Program-made: the position numbers and the translations under genes
In this document: in pieces, positions 48,451 to 57,141 of the stretch
How positions within the stretch are numbered: position 1 is the stretch's first letter
How the letters are laid out: every line of letters begins with the position of its first letter
NCBI RefSeq assembly: GCF_000230995.2
Contig: NC_019973.1
Coordinates: 5,842,001 to 5,906,000 of the forward strand
Length of the DNA stretch: 64,000 nucleotides
Source of the DNA: Mesorhizobium australicum WSM2073
Lineage (GTDB): Bacteria > Pseudomonadota > Alphaproteobacteria > Rhizobiales > Rhizobiaceae
Direction of reading: 5' to 3'
Notes under the pieces: model-generated
Seen by the model: the letters and a program-made list of their open reading frames with translations, nothing else
The model's database searches: none
Told to the model about the DNA's origin: nothing

Positions 48451-49905
48451 CTAAGATTGAAGTGAGATCGCGATGTTCTTGGTTTGCACGTAGTTCCATA
48501 ACGCCTCGCGGCCCTTTTCCCGCCCGTAGCCGGACTTGCCATAGCCGCCGAAGGGCGTCTCGACGCCCCCGGCGAACCATTCGTTAACGAAGACTTGTCC
48601 GGCGCGCAGCCGCGCGGCTGTTTTCATCGCTCGGGTGACGTCGGCGGTAAAGACGCCACCTACGAGCCCGTAATCGGTTCCGTTGGCAATGCGCACTGCC
48701 TCCTCGTCCTCACCGAACTTTAGGACGGACAGGACCGGTCCGAAGATCTCGTCTCGGGCGATGTTCATGTCCGGTGTAACACCGTCAAATATGGTCGGCT
48801 CGAGGAAGTAACCGGGCTGGTTGAGTTTGCGACCACCGACCACGGGTCGGGCGCCCTGGCGTTTAGCCTCGCGGCACATTGCCTCGGCGCGATCGCGCTG
48901 AGCAGCGGAGATCATCGCCCCCATATTTGCGCCGAAGTCCGGTCGATCGAGGCCCGGTCCGACCGAGATCGAGCGGGCCATATCGGCCACCCGTTCGACG
49001 ACCTCGTCGTGAACGTCATCATGGACGATCAGTCTGGACATGGCGGAGCATACCTGGCCGGCATTGAAGAAAATCCCCCAGCGCACCGACGACACAAGCG
49101 CGTCGAGGTCGGCGTCGGGCCAGACGATCGCGGCCGATTTGCCGCCGAGCTCCAGCACGCAGGGGACGACGTTCCTGGCCGCAGCTGAGGCGATACTGAT
49201 GCCAGTCGTCACGGAGCCGATGAAGACGATCTGGCTGACGTCTCGGTGGCCGACCAGCGATGCCCCGGCTTCGCGACCAAGCCCGCACAGTATGTTGACT
49301 GCGCCGCGCGGCAGGCCAGCATGCTCGGCCGCCTTAGCGATGTATGCGCTGGACAGCGGGGCGAGTTCGGGGGTCTTGACGACGCAGGCATTGCCCGTGG
49401 CCAAAGCCGGCGCTAGCGAGCGTGCGGCCATCTCCAGCGGATAGTTCCACGGGATCACCTGCGCGGACACGCCATAGGGCTCGTAGCTGGTGAAGTCGTA
49501 ATAGCCCTCGCCGAGCGGGATCGAGCGGCCCTCGAACGTTTCGGCCTGGTTGCCGTAATATTCGAAGTAACGCGCCGCACCCTCGACCTCGAGCCGCGCC
49601 TCCCAGAGCGGCTTGCCCGCCTCACGACACAGCACTTCCGCAATGATGTCGATATTGGCCAGAAGGTAGTCACCCATCGCCTGGACCATCCGGCCGCGCT
49701 CGACCGGACGCATTGCAGTCAGCACGCCAGTTTCGTGACACGCTCTGGCAGCTACGACCGCACGGTTGACATCGCCGGCATCGGCAAGCCCCTGCTCGGC
49801 CAGATTTTCACCTGTTGCGGGATCGTCGACCACGATCCTGCCGGCACCGCCGTCGGTCCATGCGCCGTCAATATAGTTCTGCCAATATGCCTTAACCTCA
49901 GGCAT
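48451..49905 (-). CDS. NAD(P)-dependent aldehyde dehydrogenase
   Basis: 484 residues, full aldehyde dehydrogenase. Motifs are VIPWNYPLEMAARSLAPALA, FIGSVTTG, catalytic Glu in LELGGKS, catalytic Cys in GQVCSAMS and the ending region FGGYGKSGYGREKG. It resembles betaine-aldehyde and similar dehydrogenases. ATG 49905 overlaps the end of the Rieske gene (stop at 49898) by eight bases. It would oxidise the aldehyde made in the Rieske or racemase pathway. Confidence 0.87.
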   Translation of the reverse strand: MPEVKAYWQNYIDGAWTDGGAGRIVVDDPATGENLAEQGLADAGDVNRAVVAARACHETGVLTAMRPVERGRMVQAMGDYLLANIDIIAEVLCREAGKPLWEARLEVEGAARYFEYYGNQAETFEGRSIPLGEGYYDFTSYEPYGVSAQVIPWNYPLEMAARSLAPALATGNACVVKTPELAPLSSAYIAKAAEHAGLPRGAVNILCGLGREAGASLVGHRDVSQIVFIGSVTTGISIASAAARNVVPCVLELGGKSAAIVWPDADLDALVSSVRWGIFFNAGQVCSAMSRLIVHDDVHDEVVERVADMARSISVGPGLDRPDFGANMGAMISAAQRDRAEAMCREAKRQGARPVVGGRKLNQPGYFLEPTIFDGVTPDMNIARDEIFGPVLSVLKFGEDEEAVRIANGTDYGLVGGVFTADVTRAMKTAARLRAGQVFVNEWFAGGVETPFGGYGKSGYGREKGREALWNYVQTKNIAISLQS

Positions 49906-51001
49906 GGACGGCCTCGCGCATCCACTCTTGGAGCACACGTATCGAGTGCTCGGAATTGACGCCGCAATTGGGGTCGATAACGAGTGGGCCAGGCCGATAG
50001 CCGCGGCTTTTCAGACCGCGCTGGACGGATTCAACGATGTGGATATCTTCCTCCACCGTGGTCGCCCGATCTTGGATAGCCAGCTTGCGTATCATATCCG
50101 AATCGGCTCCGTTGATCGTGTACCAGCCGCGCCATACGACGACCTCATCCACGCCCTTGGGGCGCCAGTGATAGGTGTTCAGCACGTTGCCGGGGTAGAC
50201 CTGGAAGGAGAATGTTGGCCACAAGAACCACGACGAATACTTCCGGGCGCGGGGATTGGCGGCGAGATCAATCGGGTAGCTCATGCGCTCCAGGTTCTGG
50301 CATTCGGTTGTATGCCTGAGGCAATAGCCTTGAGGCTGGATGTCATAGGTTTCCGGCTTGATCACGCCGGTCGAAAAAGTTTTGTGATTGAACTGGCAGT
50401 GATAGCACTCGGAATAGTTTTCGACGGAGACTTTCCAGTTGCAGCGTTCGGGAATCTCGACCCATTCTAGTGGTTTCAACCGCTCGATGTCAGGGACATA
50501 TTCAGTTAGTTCTTCTCGAACTCTCGAGAACCATTCATCCATGGGGTGCGCATCTGGATCGAGATTCACGAACACGAAGCCCAGAAAAACCTCGGTTCTC
50601 ACGGATGGCAAACAAACGTCGTGCCGGTCGAAACCCGGAACCGCCTTAATGTTCGGACCGCTGCGCAGTTGTCCGCTGATCTCATACGTCCAAGCATGAT
50701 AGGGGCAAACGGTGAGCTTTGAATTTCCGGTCCCGTGCACCAACTCATGCGCCCGGTGCTGGCACACATTGTAGAAGGATCGCACTTCACCGTCGCGATC
50801 CCGGATACAGAACAGGTTCTGGCCGGCGATCTCGAACGTGAAGTAGTCGCCCGGCTTCTCCACCAGACTGACGTGCCCGGCAAATTGCCATGAGCGAGCT
50901 AGCAGGCCGGCCTGTTCCTTGGCAAAGATCTCTAGGTCGGTGTAGTAATGGGCTTCCAGAGATCGCAGGGGCACAATCGGCGGCATCGCGGGGATATTCA
51001 T
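49898..51001 (-). CDS. Rieske non-heme-iron oxygenase, quaternary-amine type
   Basis: 367 residues. The Rieske 2Fe-2S site is Cys80-x-His82 and Cys99-x2-His102. The mononuclear iron site has His201 and His206 in SECYHCQFNH, with an Asp in the C-terminal EEDIHIVES. Length and motif spacing match the choline-monooxygenase, stachydrine-demethylase and GbcA group, which hydroxylate or demethylate quaternary amines. ATG 51001 overlaps the TGA of the RpiR remnant (ATGA). First gene of the operon Rieske, ALDH, CMD, racemase, ADH. A separate reductase is needed and is not in the window. Confidence 0.85.
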   Translation of the reverse strand: MNIPAMPPIVPLRSLEAHYYTDLEIFAKEQAGLLARSWQFAGHVSLVEKPGDYFTFEIAGQNLFCIRDRDGEVRSFYNVCQHRAHELVHGTGNSKLTVCPYHAWTYEISGQLRSGPNIKAVPGFDRHDVCLPSVRTEVFLGFVFVNLDPDAHPMDEWFSRVREELTEYVPDIERLKPLEWVEIPERCNWKVSVENYSECYHCQFNHKTFSTGVIKPETYDIQPQGYCLRHTTECQNLERMSYPIDLAANPRARKYSSWFLWPTFSFQVYPGNVLNTYHWRPKGVDEVVVWRGWYTINGADSDMIRKLAIQDRATTVEEDIHIVESVQRGLKSRGYRPGPLVIDPNCGVNSEHSIRVLQEWMREAVHA

Positions 51002-51073
51002 CGTTGATCCTCACTCCAGTAGATACCAAGCTCCTGGCGTCGCTGATGAAATCGCTGGATGTTGCTGACGGCC
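50998..51073 (-). pseudogene. RpiR regulator, C-terminal remnant
   Basis: The frame ends SNIQRFHQRRQELGIYW then SEDQR, almost the same as the end of the intact RpiR at 39324-40238. Everything upstream was replaced by the IPNS-like fragment at 51074, in frame, so a chimeric 121-codon frame (51363-50998) exists. Confidence 0.8.
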
Positions 51074-51363
51074 TCGGGACCAGCCTCGGGATGTAGCACC
51101 TCGCCGTGCAAGGGACTGTATCCACGGGCGGTAGTGGGGTACACGTCTTGGGCGGCGTGGCCGAAACGTTCCTTTGTCGATTGTGGCAACGCGAAGAACC
51201 GCCGGGAAGCCTGGATGGCTTCTGTAATCTGTTCTTTCGGGATGCCGTGCTCAAGGTAGAAGAACCCGGACTCCTCGCATGCCAGGCGCAGGCGCTCGCG
51301 CTCTTCGTGTCGCGTTGCATCGGCTGTCAATTTTGTCAGTGAGATTTGCGGTAGCGTGATCAT
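51074..51363 (-). pseudogene. IPNS-like oxygenase, N-terminal fragment
   Basis: Residues 1-95 of the intact protein at 62805-63734 with one substitution visible (EESGFF for EEYGFF). It lacks the iron site. Its ATG overlaps the methyltransferase stop (51360-51363), the original operon joint. The break at 51074 corresponds to 63445 in the intact copy. Confidence 0.9.
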
Positions 51364-51537
51364 AGCTGCTTCTCCGTTCGCGCATTGGCTTTATGGGTCA
51401 CCTGGAAAACCCAGTAGTGGGCGCCCTCCTCCGCGAGGTATCTGCCGTTGCTTAAACACTGTGCCGTCACAAGCAGGTCCTCATCCTGCAGACGCCGCAC
51501 CTCATCTTCAAAGGATGTGGCCTCCGCATAGCTTTTG
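51074..51537 (-). repeat. Segmental duplication, left copy (right copy 63445-63909)
   Basis: It is nearly identical to 63445-63909 across the IPNS-like N-terminal part and the last 55 codons of the methyltransferase gene. Few differences were seen by eye (for example one base inserted at 63899-63900). The high identity points to a recent event. Confidence 0.9.
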
Positions 51538-52067
51538 CGGGTGCTTGCGATGATGAACCCATCGGGGCGCGTCACGCGAGCAAGTTCGCGCAATGCGTCC
51601 GGTCGGACGTGCCCGAGCGTGAAGACGCCGCAGCAAACAGTAATGTCATAAGTCGCACTGGAGTAGTCGGAGAGCGGCCCATTAAGGTCGACATCGCCTT
51701 GGACATGGCGGTAGACGTGGCTTTTTCGCGCCTTTCCTGCCATGTCTTCGGAAAGGTCGAACCCGTCTAGCAACTGGAAGCCGAGGCGATTCAACTGCGC
51801 GCCAACGAGGCCCGTTCCGCACCCGGCGTCAAGGATTGCGATGGCTGCTCGTTCATTGGCAAAATACGCCGTCTGCACCGCGCTCGCGAGTTCCGCAACA
51901 ACCGTCGGCCCGCAGTAGCCCTCGCGGCCAACATCCAGTTCATAGGAACTGGCCCATCCGCGATAGAAGCGGGCCAAGCGACCGACGTCGCCGTCGAGGG
52001 CATGGGAGTCCTTGATGCGCTTTCGTGCGGCTTGCTCTATTGCCGTCTGCTCATTCAGAGTGGTCAT
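51360..52067 (-). CDS. Class I SAM-dependent methyltransferase
   Basis: 235 residues. SAM motif I is LDAGCGTGLVG (about 75-85). The acidic end of strand 2 is GFDLSEDM, then GDVDL and a VCCGVFTLGHV motif, as in the METTL27/WBSCR27-like group of small-molecule methyltransferases. Start and stop overlap both neighbours by ATGA (52064-52067 and 51360-51363), so it was part of a tightly coupled trio: dehydrogenase, methyltransferase, IPNS-like enzyme. Cytoplasmic. The acceptor is unknown. Confidence 0.85.
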   Translation of the reverse strand: MTTLNEQTAIEQAARKRIKDSHALDGDVGRLARFYRGWASSYELDVGREGYCGPTVVAELASAVQTAYFANERAAIAILDAGCGTGLVGAQLNRLGFQLLDGFDLSEDMAGKARKSHVYRHVQGDVDLNGPLSDYSSATYDITVCCGVFTLGHVRPDALRELARVTRPDGFIIASTRKSYAEATSFEDEVRRLQDEDLLVTAQCLSNGRYLAEEGAHYWVFQVTHKANARTEKQL

Positions 52068-53386
52068 GACAGTTCCTCCGTGTAGGGGTAGATGAGATGG
52101 GGTACATTCGTCAGCGGCGGGGCAATGGGCTGTCGGTTGCCGTATTGCTGAGCATGGCTATCCGACCATGCGGAGGCGCCTACGCTCCAGGTGATAACGT
52201 CGTGGATCAGGGCATCGCTCAGGCCCATGCCGCGCCCAAGATCAAACGCCTCGTCAAGGATCAGGCGATTCAAGTTAGTGAGCTCGACGGACAGAGACTC
52301 GAGTAGCCGTATCTGGACGTCACTTAGCGGGACGTCCTCGAGCGGAAACATATGCTCGCGCTTCGGTTTGATCCGTCCGACGGGATCGGTCAGAAATTCT
52401 TGGTCTGGCGGATGCGCGGGGTCGGCACCGTATTTGGATGGCGCGCGATAACCCGGCACTTGCAGTCCAGCGCCGTAGGCCGCCTGCGCCAGTTCGACGA
52501 CGCTCAGATGGCTGTCGTGTCGATCGAACTTCCTTCCCGCCAGGCTATAGCGCTCTTCGATCGTGCGCCCGATCGGCAGTCCCACGCCGAGTTCGTCGGC
52601 CAGCTGGACGGTCAAGTCCATATCCTTCATCGTGATCTCCAGAGTGCAAGAGCGATCGTAACTGCCATCTAGGAGAAACGGGACGAATTGCTCGACTGCA
52701 ACGGAGTTCGCCGAAGAACCGACAAACTTGCGCCACGCCTGCTGGGCTGGAACGCCGTCGCGTACGCTTCGGCAGAGCGCGTCACCGCTGGCAACGGCCG
52801 CAGCGTAAAAGAGAAGGTTCGTCAGAAGTTTGACCGACTGGCCCTGACCGATGTTTCCGACATGGAAGGAGACGGCTCCCATGGCTTGCAACGCCGCCTC
52901 GCAACGTACATAGGCTTCCAATGGCCCACCCACGAAGAAGCTGACATTGCCAAAATCGACCCCCATGTGAGACAAGTTGCTCACGGGCGCTTCTAGCGAA
53001 TACACGCCAATTGCTGCCGCCCGTCGGGCGATCTCGATCGTATTGTGGTAGTCGGTAGTAGACGCGTCGATCCACACGCCGCCCGGTGGCATTCCGGCCA
53101 TAGCGCCCTGCTCGCCCGTCATGTTGTCAAAGACATCGCGGGGCATCGGCAGACAAGTAATGACAATCTCGCAATCGCGGGCCGCGTCACACGGTGCATC
53201 ATGCCACCGGGCTCCCTTTTCGACCACGTCTTTTGCAGCCGCGGGATCAATATCGTACACATTCACCAGATAGCCGGCCTCCAGGAGCTTGGCGATCATC
53301 GGCCGCCCCATGCTGCCGGTACCAACGAATCCGATGCGTTCGGCGTTGCCGAAAAGAGCGGCGGGCGCGGCTTCTACAGTAGACAA
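52064..53386 (-). CDS. Beta-hydroxyacid-dehydrogenase-family NAD(P) oxidoreductase with C-terminal extension
   Basis: 440 residues. The N-terminal NAD(P) fold is GFVGTGSMGRPM (about 19-30). EAPVSN and the catalytic Lys region GQSVKLLTNLL follow, as in 3-hydroxyisobutyrate and tartronate-semialdehyde dehydrogenases and imine reductases. Residues from about 325 form an extra C-terminal helical region (SDVQIRLLESLSVELTNLNR) not found in the 290-300-residue relatives. First gene of the trio. An AT-rich upstream region (53460-53570) probably holds the promoter. Confidence 0.83.
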   Translation of the reverse strand: MSTVEAAPAALFGNAERIGFVGTGSMGRPMIAKLLEAGYLVNVYDIDPAAAKDVVEKGARWHDAPCDAARDCEIVITCLPMPRDVFDNMTGEQGAMAGMPPGGVWIDASTTDYHNTIEIARRAAAIGVYSLEAPVSNLSHMGVDFGNVSFFVGGPLEAYVRCEAALQAMGAVSFHVGNIGQGQSVKLLTNLLFYAAAVASGDALCRSVRDGVPAQQAWRKFVGSSANSVAVEQFVPFLLDGSYDRSCTLEITMKDMDLTVQLADELGVGLPIGRTIEERYSLAGRKFDRHDSHLSVVELAQAAYGAGLQVPGYRAPSKYGADPAHPPDQEFLTDPVGRIKPKREHMFPLEDVPLSDVQIRLLESLSVELTNLNRLILDEAFDLGRGMGLSDALIHDVITWSVGASAWSDSHAQQYGNRQPIAPPLTNVPHLIYPYTEELS

Positions 53387-53941
53387 TGGGACTTCCTTTC
53401 ATAGGTCAGTCGCGATTAGTGCTACGTACAGTTCAAACAGAACCTAGGCCCACAAATAAATGGATGATGTCATCATGGCAAGCTTTCTTATATTAAAATC
53501 ACTTTAAATTTTGCACAATTAATATTTACCAAGCATATGTGGATATGACGTAATACGGAACCTCGCAAATTGTGGCGCCGACTTGCTTTCATGAGTTGCC
53601 GCACAGTTTGATGAAATTTCGAGAATAAGCCAGAATTCATTGGATTGTCGCTATGACAGTGGTCGGCTGAAGGGACGTGGTTGTGCCCGTTCCCAATCGC
53701 CGCCCGAGATACATGCGTAATCTTCCGCGGGTCCACGCTTCCAAGTTGGCAAGCACCCCTGGGGTCTGGCAGAAGCCTAAGTAGCCGCGCCATCCGATGA
53801 GGTACTGGCTTCGACGCCTGGGCCAGCTGCCGCAGACTTATGCCCCGGGTCTGGCGTACTCATATCCCGGATCAGCGCCTGAATTTGGCGAGGGCCTTCG
53901 GCACTATGCGCCGCTCGCTCCCGTCATTCGCGATGCTCACT
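53387..53941. other. Promoter region and spacer, no gene recognised
   Basis: 53460-53570 is markedly AT-rich against the GC-rich surroundings and is the likely promoter area for the dehydrogenase trio. The rest has no recognisable coding motif and no nod-box-like element. Confidence 0.5.
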
Positions 53942-54964
53942 TCAGGAACTTCCGATCCTCCGGCCGCGATTCGACGCGTGTTCGGCGTTGGGGATGCCGA
54001 TTCCGAAATACCGCATGTGCGCAACATCAAGGATGCGATTTACCAAACTCGAGAAGGTGTATCCGGCGGTCCTCGCTGCCAGAACATAAGAGGCGCGCAT
54101 ACGGAGTGACGGCATGTTGTTGATCTCGAGGACAAAGGCCTGGCCGGAGCGGTCGATCCGTAGGTCGACGCGGGCGTAGTCCCGGCACTGGCACTCAAGG
54201 AACGTCGCAACCGAAATATCTTGCAGCACAGTCGCAAGCCTACTCCCGATTTGCCCCGGGCAAATTCTCCGCTGCTTAGCTTCCCGAGTCAGACAACGCT
54301 TTTCGCGGTCGCGGAAGTCGTATTCCACAAGGGGTAACACCTCGAGCTCTCGATTTCCAAGCAGCGCGACAGTGATTTCTCGCCCATCAATGTATTCTTC
54401 GACGAGTGCGTCCTGAGCATACAGCGTTACGATCACCTCCACGGCCTGCCTCAACTGAGCGGGCTCATGTGCCAGCTGTAACCCGAAGCTCGCGCATTCG
54501 TAACGCGGCTTCACTACCAATGGGAATCGCAGGTCGCCGGTAGTCTCGGTGCCGAGACGCATCACCCGAAAATTTGGCGTCGGCACTCCGCGATCGCGGA
54601 TGAGCCTCTTGATGATGACCTTGTCGAACGCCAGACCATATCCAAGCGGGCCCGGTCCGGTACACGGCACGCCTGCCATCTCAAGCATGGCCGGAACGCC
54701 GGCTTCAGGGCGCTCGCCCTGACTTCCCCACGCCAAGTTGAAGACGATCCCCGAGGGCCGGGATTGCCGATCGGGGGGCATGAACCGCTCGAGCGTAGCG
54801 AGCAGTCCTTTGTCGCCGTCGCAAATCAGCGTCTCGTGACCTCCCTCTTGCAGCGCCGCCACCACGCTTTCCACCTCTTCGCGGTCGCCGAACTCCGGAA
54901 TAGGCTGCCCGAACCGGTTGATCACACCTGTATGATCATGGTTCGATACGACTGCTACCCGCAT
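53942..54964 (-). CDS. D-Ala-D-Ala-ligase-like ATP-grasp enzyme
   Basis: 340 residues. The ATP-grasp fold reads FPLVVKPRYECASFGLQLAH, LVEEYIDGREITVALLG and the metal and catalytic motif ARVDLRI with VLEINNMPSL. The normal N-terminal Ddl domain start is replaced by VVSNHDHTGVINRFGQ. It is not a housekeeping Ddl and more like peptide-forming relatives in secondary metabolism. GGGAG lies six bases before ATG 54964. It lies upstream of and parallel to the dehydrogenase trio. Confidence 0.82.
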   Translation of the reverse strand: MRVAVVSNHDHTGVINRFGQPIPEFGDREEVESVVAALQEGGHETLICDGDKGLLATLERFMPPDRQSRPSGIVFNLAWGSQGERPEAGVPAMLEMAGVPCTGPGPLGYGLAFDKVIIKRLIRDRGVPTPNFRVMRLGTETTGDLRFPLVVKPRYECASFGLQLAHEPAQLRQAVEVIVTLYAQDALVEEYIDGREITVALLGNRELEVLPLVEYDFRDREKRCLTREAKQRRICPGQIGSRLATVLQDISVATFLECQCRDYARVDLRIDRSGQAFVLEINNMPSLRMRASYVLAARTAGYTFSSLVNRILDVAHMRYFGIGIPNAEHASNRGRRIGSS

Positions 54965-55839
54965 AAGCTACTCCCTTGATGTTTGTCCGCCGTCACGTTT
55001 ATTCGCTCGCCTTCTGTCAATCGAAGGGATCAGCACGTCTGGAGCCCGTGCCCCTTCACTACGTTCCATGCAATCGCCGTGCCGCCGAAGACATGGCGCG
55101 AGCAAGAGGAATAATCATGTCATCTGCGCTGCGCCGGCGGAATGGTCGCGCCCCGGTGTGTGGGGATTCGAATATAGACGTCATGAATGGTACACGGTTG
55201 AGTACGACAGCAATCGGCGTCTGTCTTATGAGCGGATGATGACGAATTGCCCCCGCTCTTGGAAGATCCCGTGCCATCACCAGTGCCAGTCAGGATTTCC
55301 ATTGCACTGAACGGCCGCGTGGCTTGGAAAAAAGACACAGGCTGATGCCGCATGCCTGCCGAGCGCACCGCACCATATCCAGGCGCACCGCATGCGCGCG
55401 CTCTCATGCCGCTTGGCCACCCGCACCATGATACACCGTCTAGGCACGATCGCACCGCAGCGCTCTATGATTATGCCTTGCATCATGTGGTGCGCACCGC
55501 TGGCCGAGCACGGCCGCACTGCTCACCTTGGCTAATTGGGTCGCCTCAAGCACACCCCGAAACGGGGATCACCTCTCTTTCAATAAATGCCGGTTCGCTG
55601 TACGGTGCACACCAAAAGTTGAGAGTGTAGTCCGAGCTGGTTCGCACGATGGGCAGCTCGCATATGCGGAGCGAGCCTGGTTGGCGAAATGACAACGTCG
55701 GGCGAGCTTACTGAGGGGCTGCACTCGAAACTTGAAGTAGTTGCCGAGGCGACGCTCCTTTGATCGTTCCGGTCGTCCAGCTCGTAAACGCGAGAGATAG
55801 CGCTGCGGTTGTGGGAGATAACTGATAATGGCGGCCGAT
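54965..55839. other. Long stretch without a recognisable gene
   Basis: About 870 bases. The frame at 55140-55260 (GFEYRRHEWYTVEYDSNRRL) looks protein-like but has no family I know. 55350-55520 is unusually rich in CGCAC and CATGC words. Probably decayed coding DNA. Confidence 0.4.
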
Positions 55840-55970
55840 TGCCGAGCGCTTCAGGATCCGGATTCACGCCAATGCCCAGGCCCTCAGGCGGCGCAATATG
55901 GCCGCTGCGGCGAGCTGGGGCGAAAGGATCGAGCCGCGGAGTAACGTAACTCGATAGATCGCATGCATTC
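55840..55970 (-). pseudogene. Possible mandelate-racemase-family C-terminal remnant
   Basis: The minus strand reads SSYVTPRLDPFAPARRSGHI then APPEGLGIGVNPDPEALG. The GHIAPPEGxGxGVxPD pattern is the usual C-terminal end of enolase-superfamily dehydratases. No other part remains. Confidence 0.4.
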
Positions 55971-56184
55971 ATGATCCGGCTGGATGGCGTCGACGCGCCA
56001 AGTGAAGGAGTGCACCCGTCGTAACGTCGGACCCCCATGTACCCTCGATACACATCACCCCAACCGCGATTCTTTCGTCGGTATCGACGCGGAGCAATGT
56101 GAGGCGATGGTATAGGAGGTCGTTCCACCCGCCAAGTTATAAGGAACATGGCTGATCAATGGCACTTGCCAAACCACTAGGCAG

Positions 56185-56270
56185 GTGATTTTCATTTGAA
56201 AGGCGTCGCATCTGAGCACCCTCCGCGCGTCTGAAGCACATTCTTGGCGAGATCTAGTCCCATTGTGACT
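56185..56270 (-). pseudogene. IS110-family N-terminal fragment
   Basis: The minus strand reads VTMGLDLAKNVLQTRGGCSD, the start of an IS110 transposase with the first catalytic Asp. It ends after about 25 codons. Confidence 0.5.
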
Positions 56271-56328
56271 CCGTCATTAAGATTGCGCCAGCCGCCTCTT
56301 AAGATTCCTGATCTCCTTCTTCGTCAAA

Positions 56329-56537
56329 CCGAACTATCTACTGCAACTCTCGCGCCCGCCCGGCGCCATTCCGAGTTTCCCAGATCAAGTCCAAGTTGCG
56401 TAACATCACTTCCGTAACGCTGAAGGTTTGCTTCCCTTGCCGGGAAGTTAGGCGAGCGTCGATGTCCGGATAGATAAAGAAGGGAAGGGAAATTCGTTCG
56501 GCCGGACCGGTGTGCACGACCTGATGGGGCGTGCTCT
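56329..56537 (-). pseudogene. IPNS-like oxygenase, C-terminal fragment (duplicate of 62796-63004)
   Basis: 209 bp, about 95% identical by eye to the 3' end of the intact gene. It encodes STPHQVVHTGPAERISLPFF and onward to the stop at 56338. It keeps the last iron His and the Arg-x-Ser pair, but the first two ligands are missing. Together with 51074-51363 it shows a second gene copy broken into separated pieces. Confidence 0.9.
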
Positions 56538-56624
56538 GCAATTATATTTACAATCGCGTCAGATGAATATCTCTCACGTTTTCCTCGCTTATAGCAATAC
56601 CCAAATTCATGAATAATGTGCGTG

Positions 56625-57060
56625 CAGGCTTGGCATGTTCCTGGCCATCGACCGACCAGGTCTCTAAGTTCACCACGTCGAGTTCCATCACTGCGCTGGC
56701 AAGATGGAAGGCGCGGCCTTCCTCAGGAACGAACTGCCCAAAACCGCGATGGTCCCAACCGACGCTTCCTTGGGCCGCACATCTTCGACCGCGTCTGCAT
56801 CATCATGGGATCGAGCACCGGCTGACCAAACTACCATCCTTGAACCAGCGGTCAGGCCGAGCGGATGAACCGGACAATCGAGGATGCCACGGTCAAGGTC
56901 TACCACTACGACGATCTAGAAAGCCTCAAGGCCCATGTCGTGGCCTTCGTCGCCGCCTACAACTTCGCCAAGCACCTCAAGGCTCTGCGATGGAAAACAC
57001 TCTACCATGATCTGCGGGGCATGGACGAAAGACCCGTCAATCTTCAAGATCGATCCGCGC
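56625..57060 (+). pseudogene. IS481-family transposase relic
   Basis: Pieces are SGQAERMNRTIEDATVKVYH, YDDLESLKAHVVAFVAAYNF and AKHLKALRWKT, with a decayed middle domain before them (FLAIDR near 56640, KMEGAAFLRNELP near 56700). Frames are broken. Confidence 0.75.
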
Positions 57061-57141
57061 CATCTCATGCCGGGACCACACAAACAAAGTCATCTCGACC
57101 TGCAACTCCCCGGTCTCGAGTGCACCAATCTTTGACGACGA

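Noticed and set aside
55068..55630. Protein-like plus frames with many Tyr/Arg/His residues
   Set aside because: No family recognised, no continuous frame and no start signals; kept only as an unassigned stretch.
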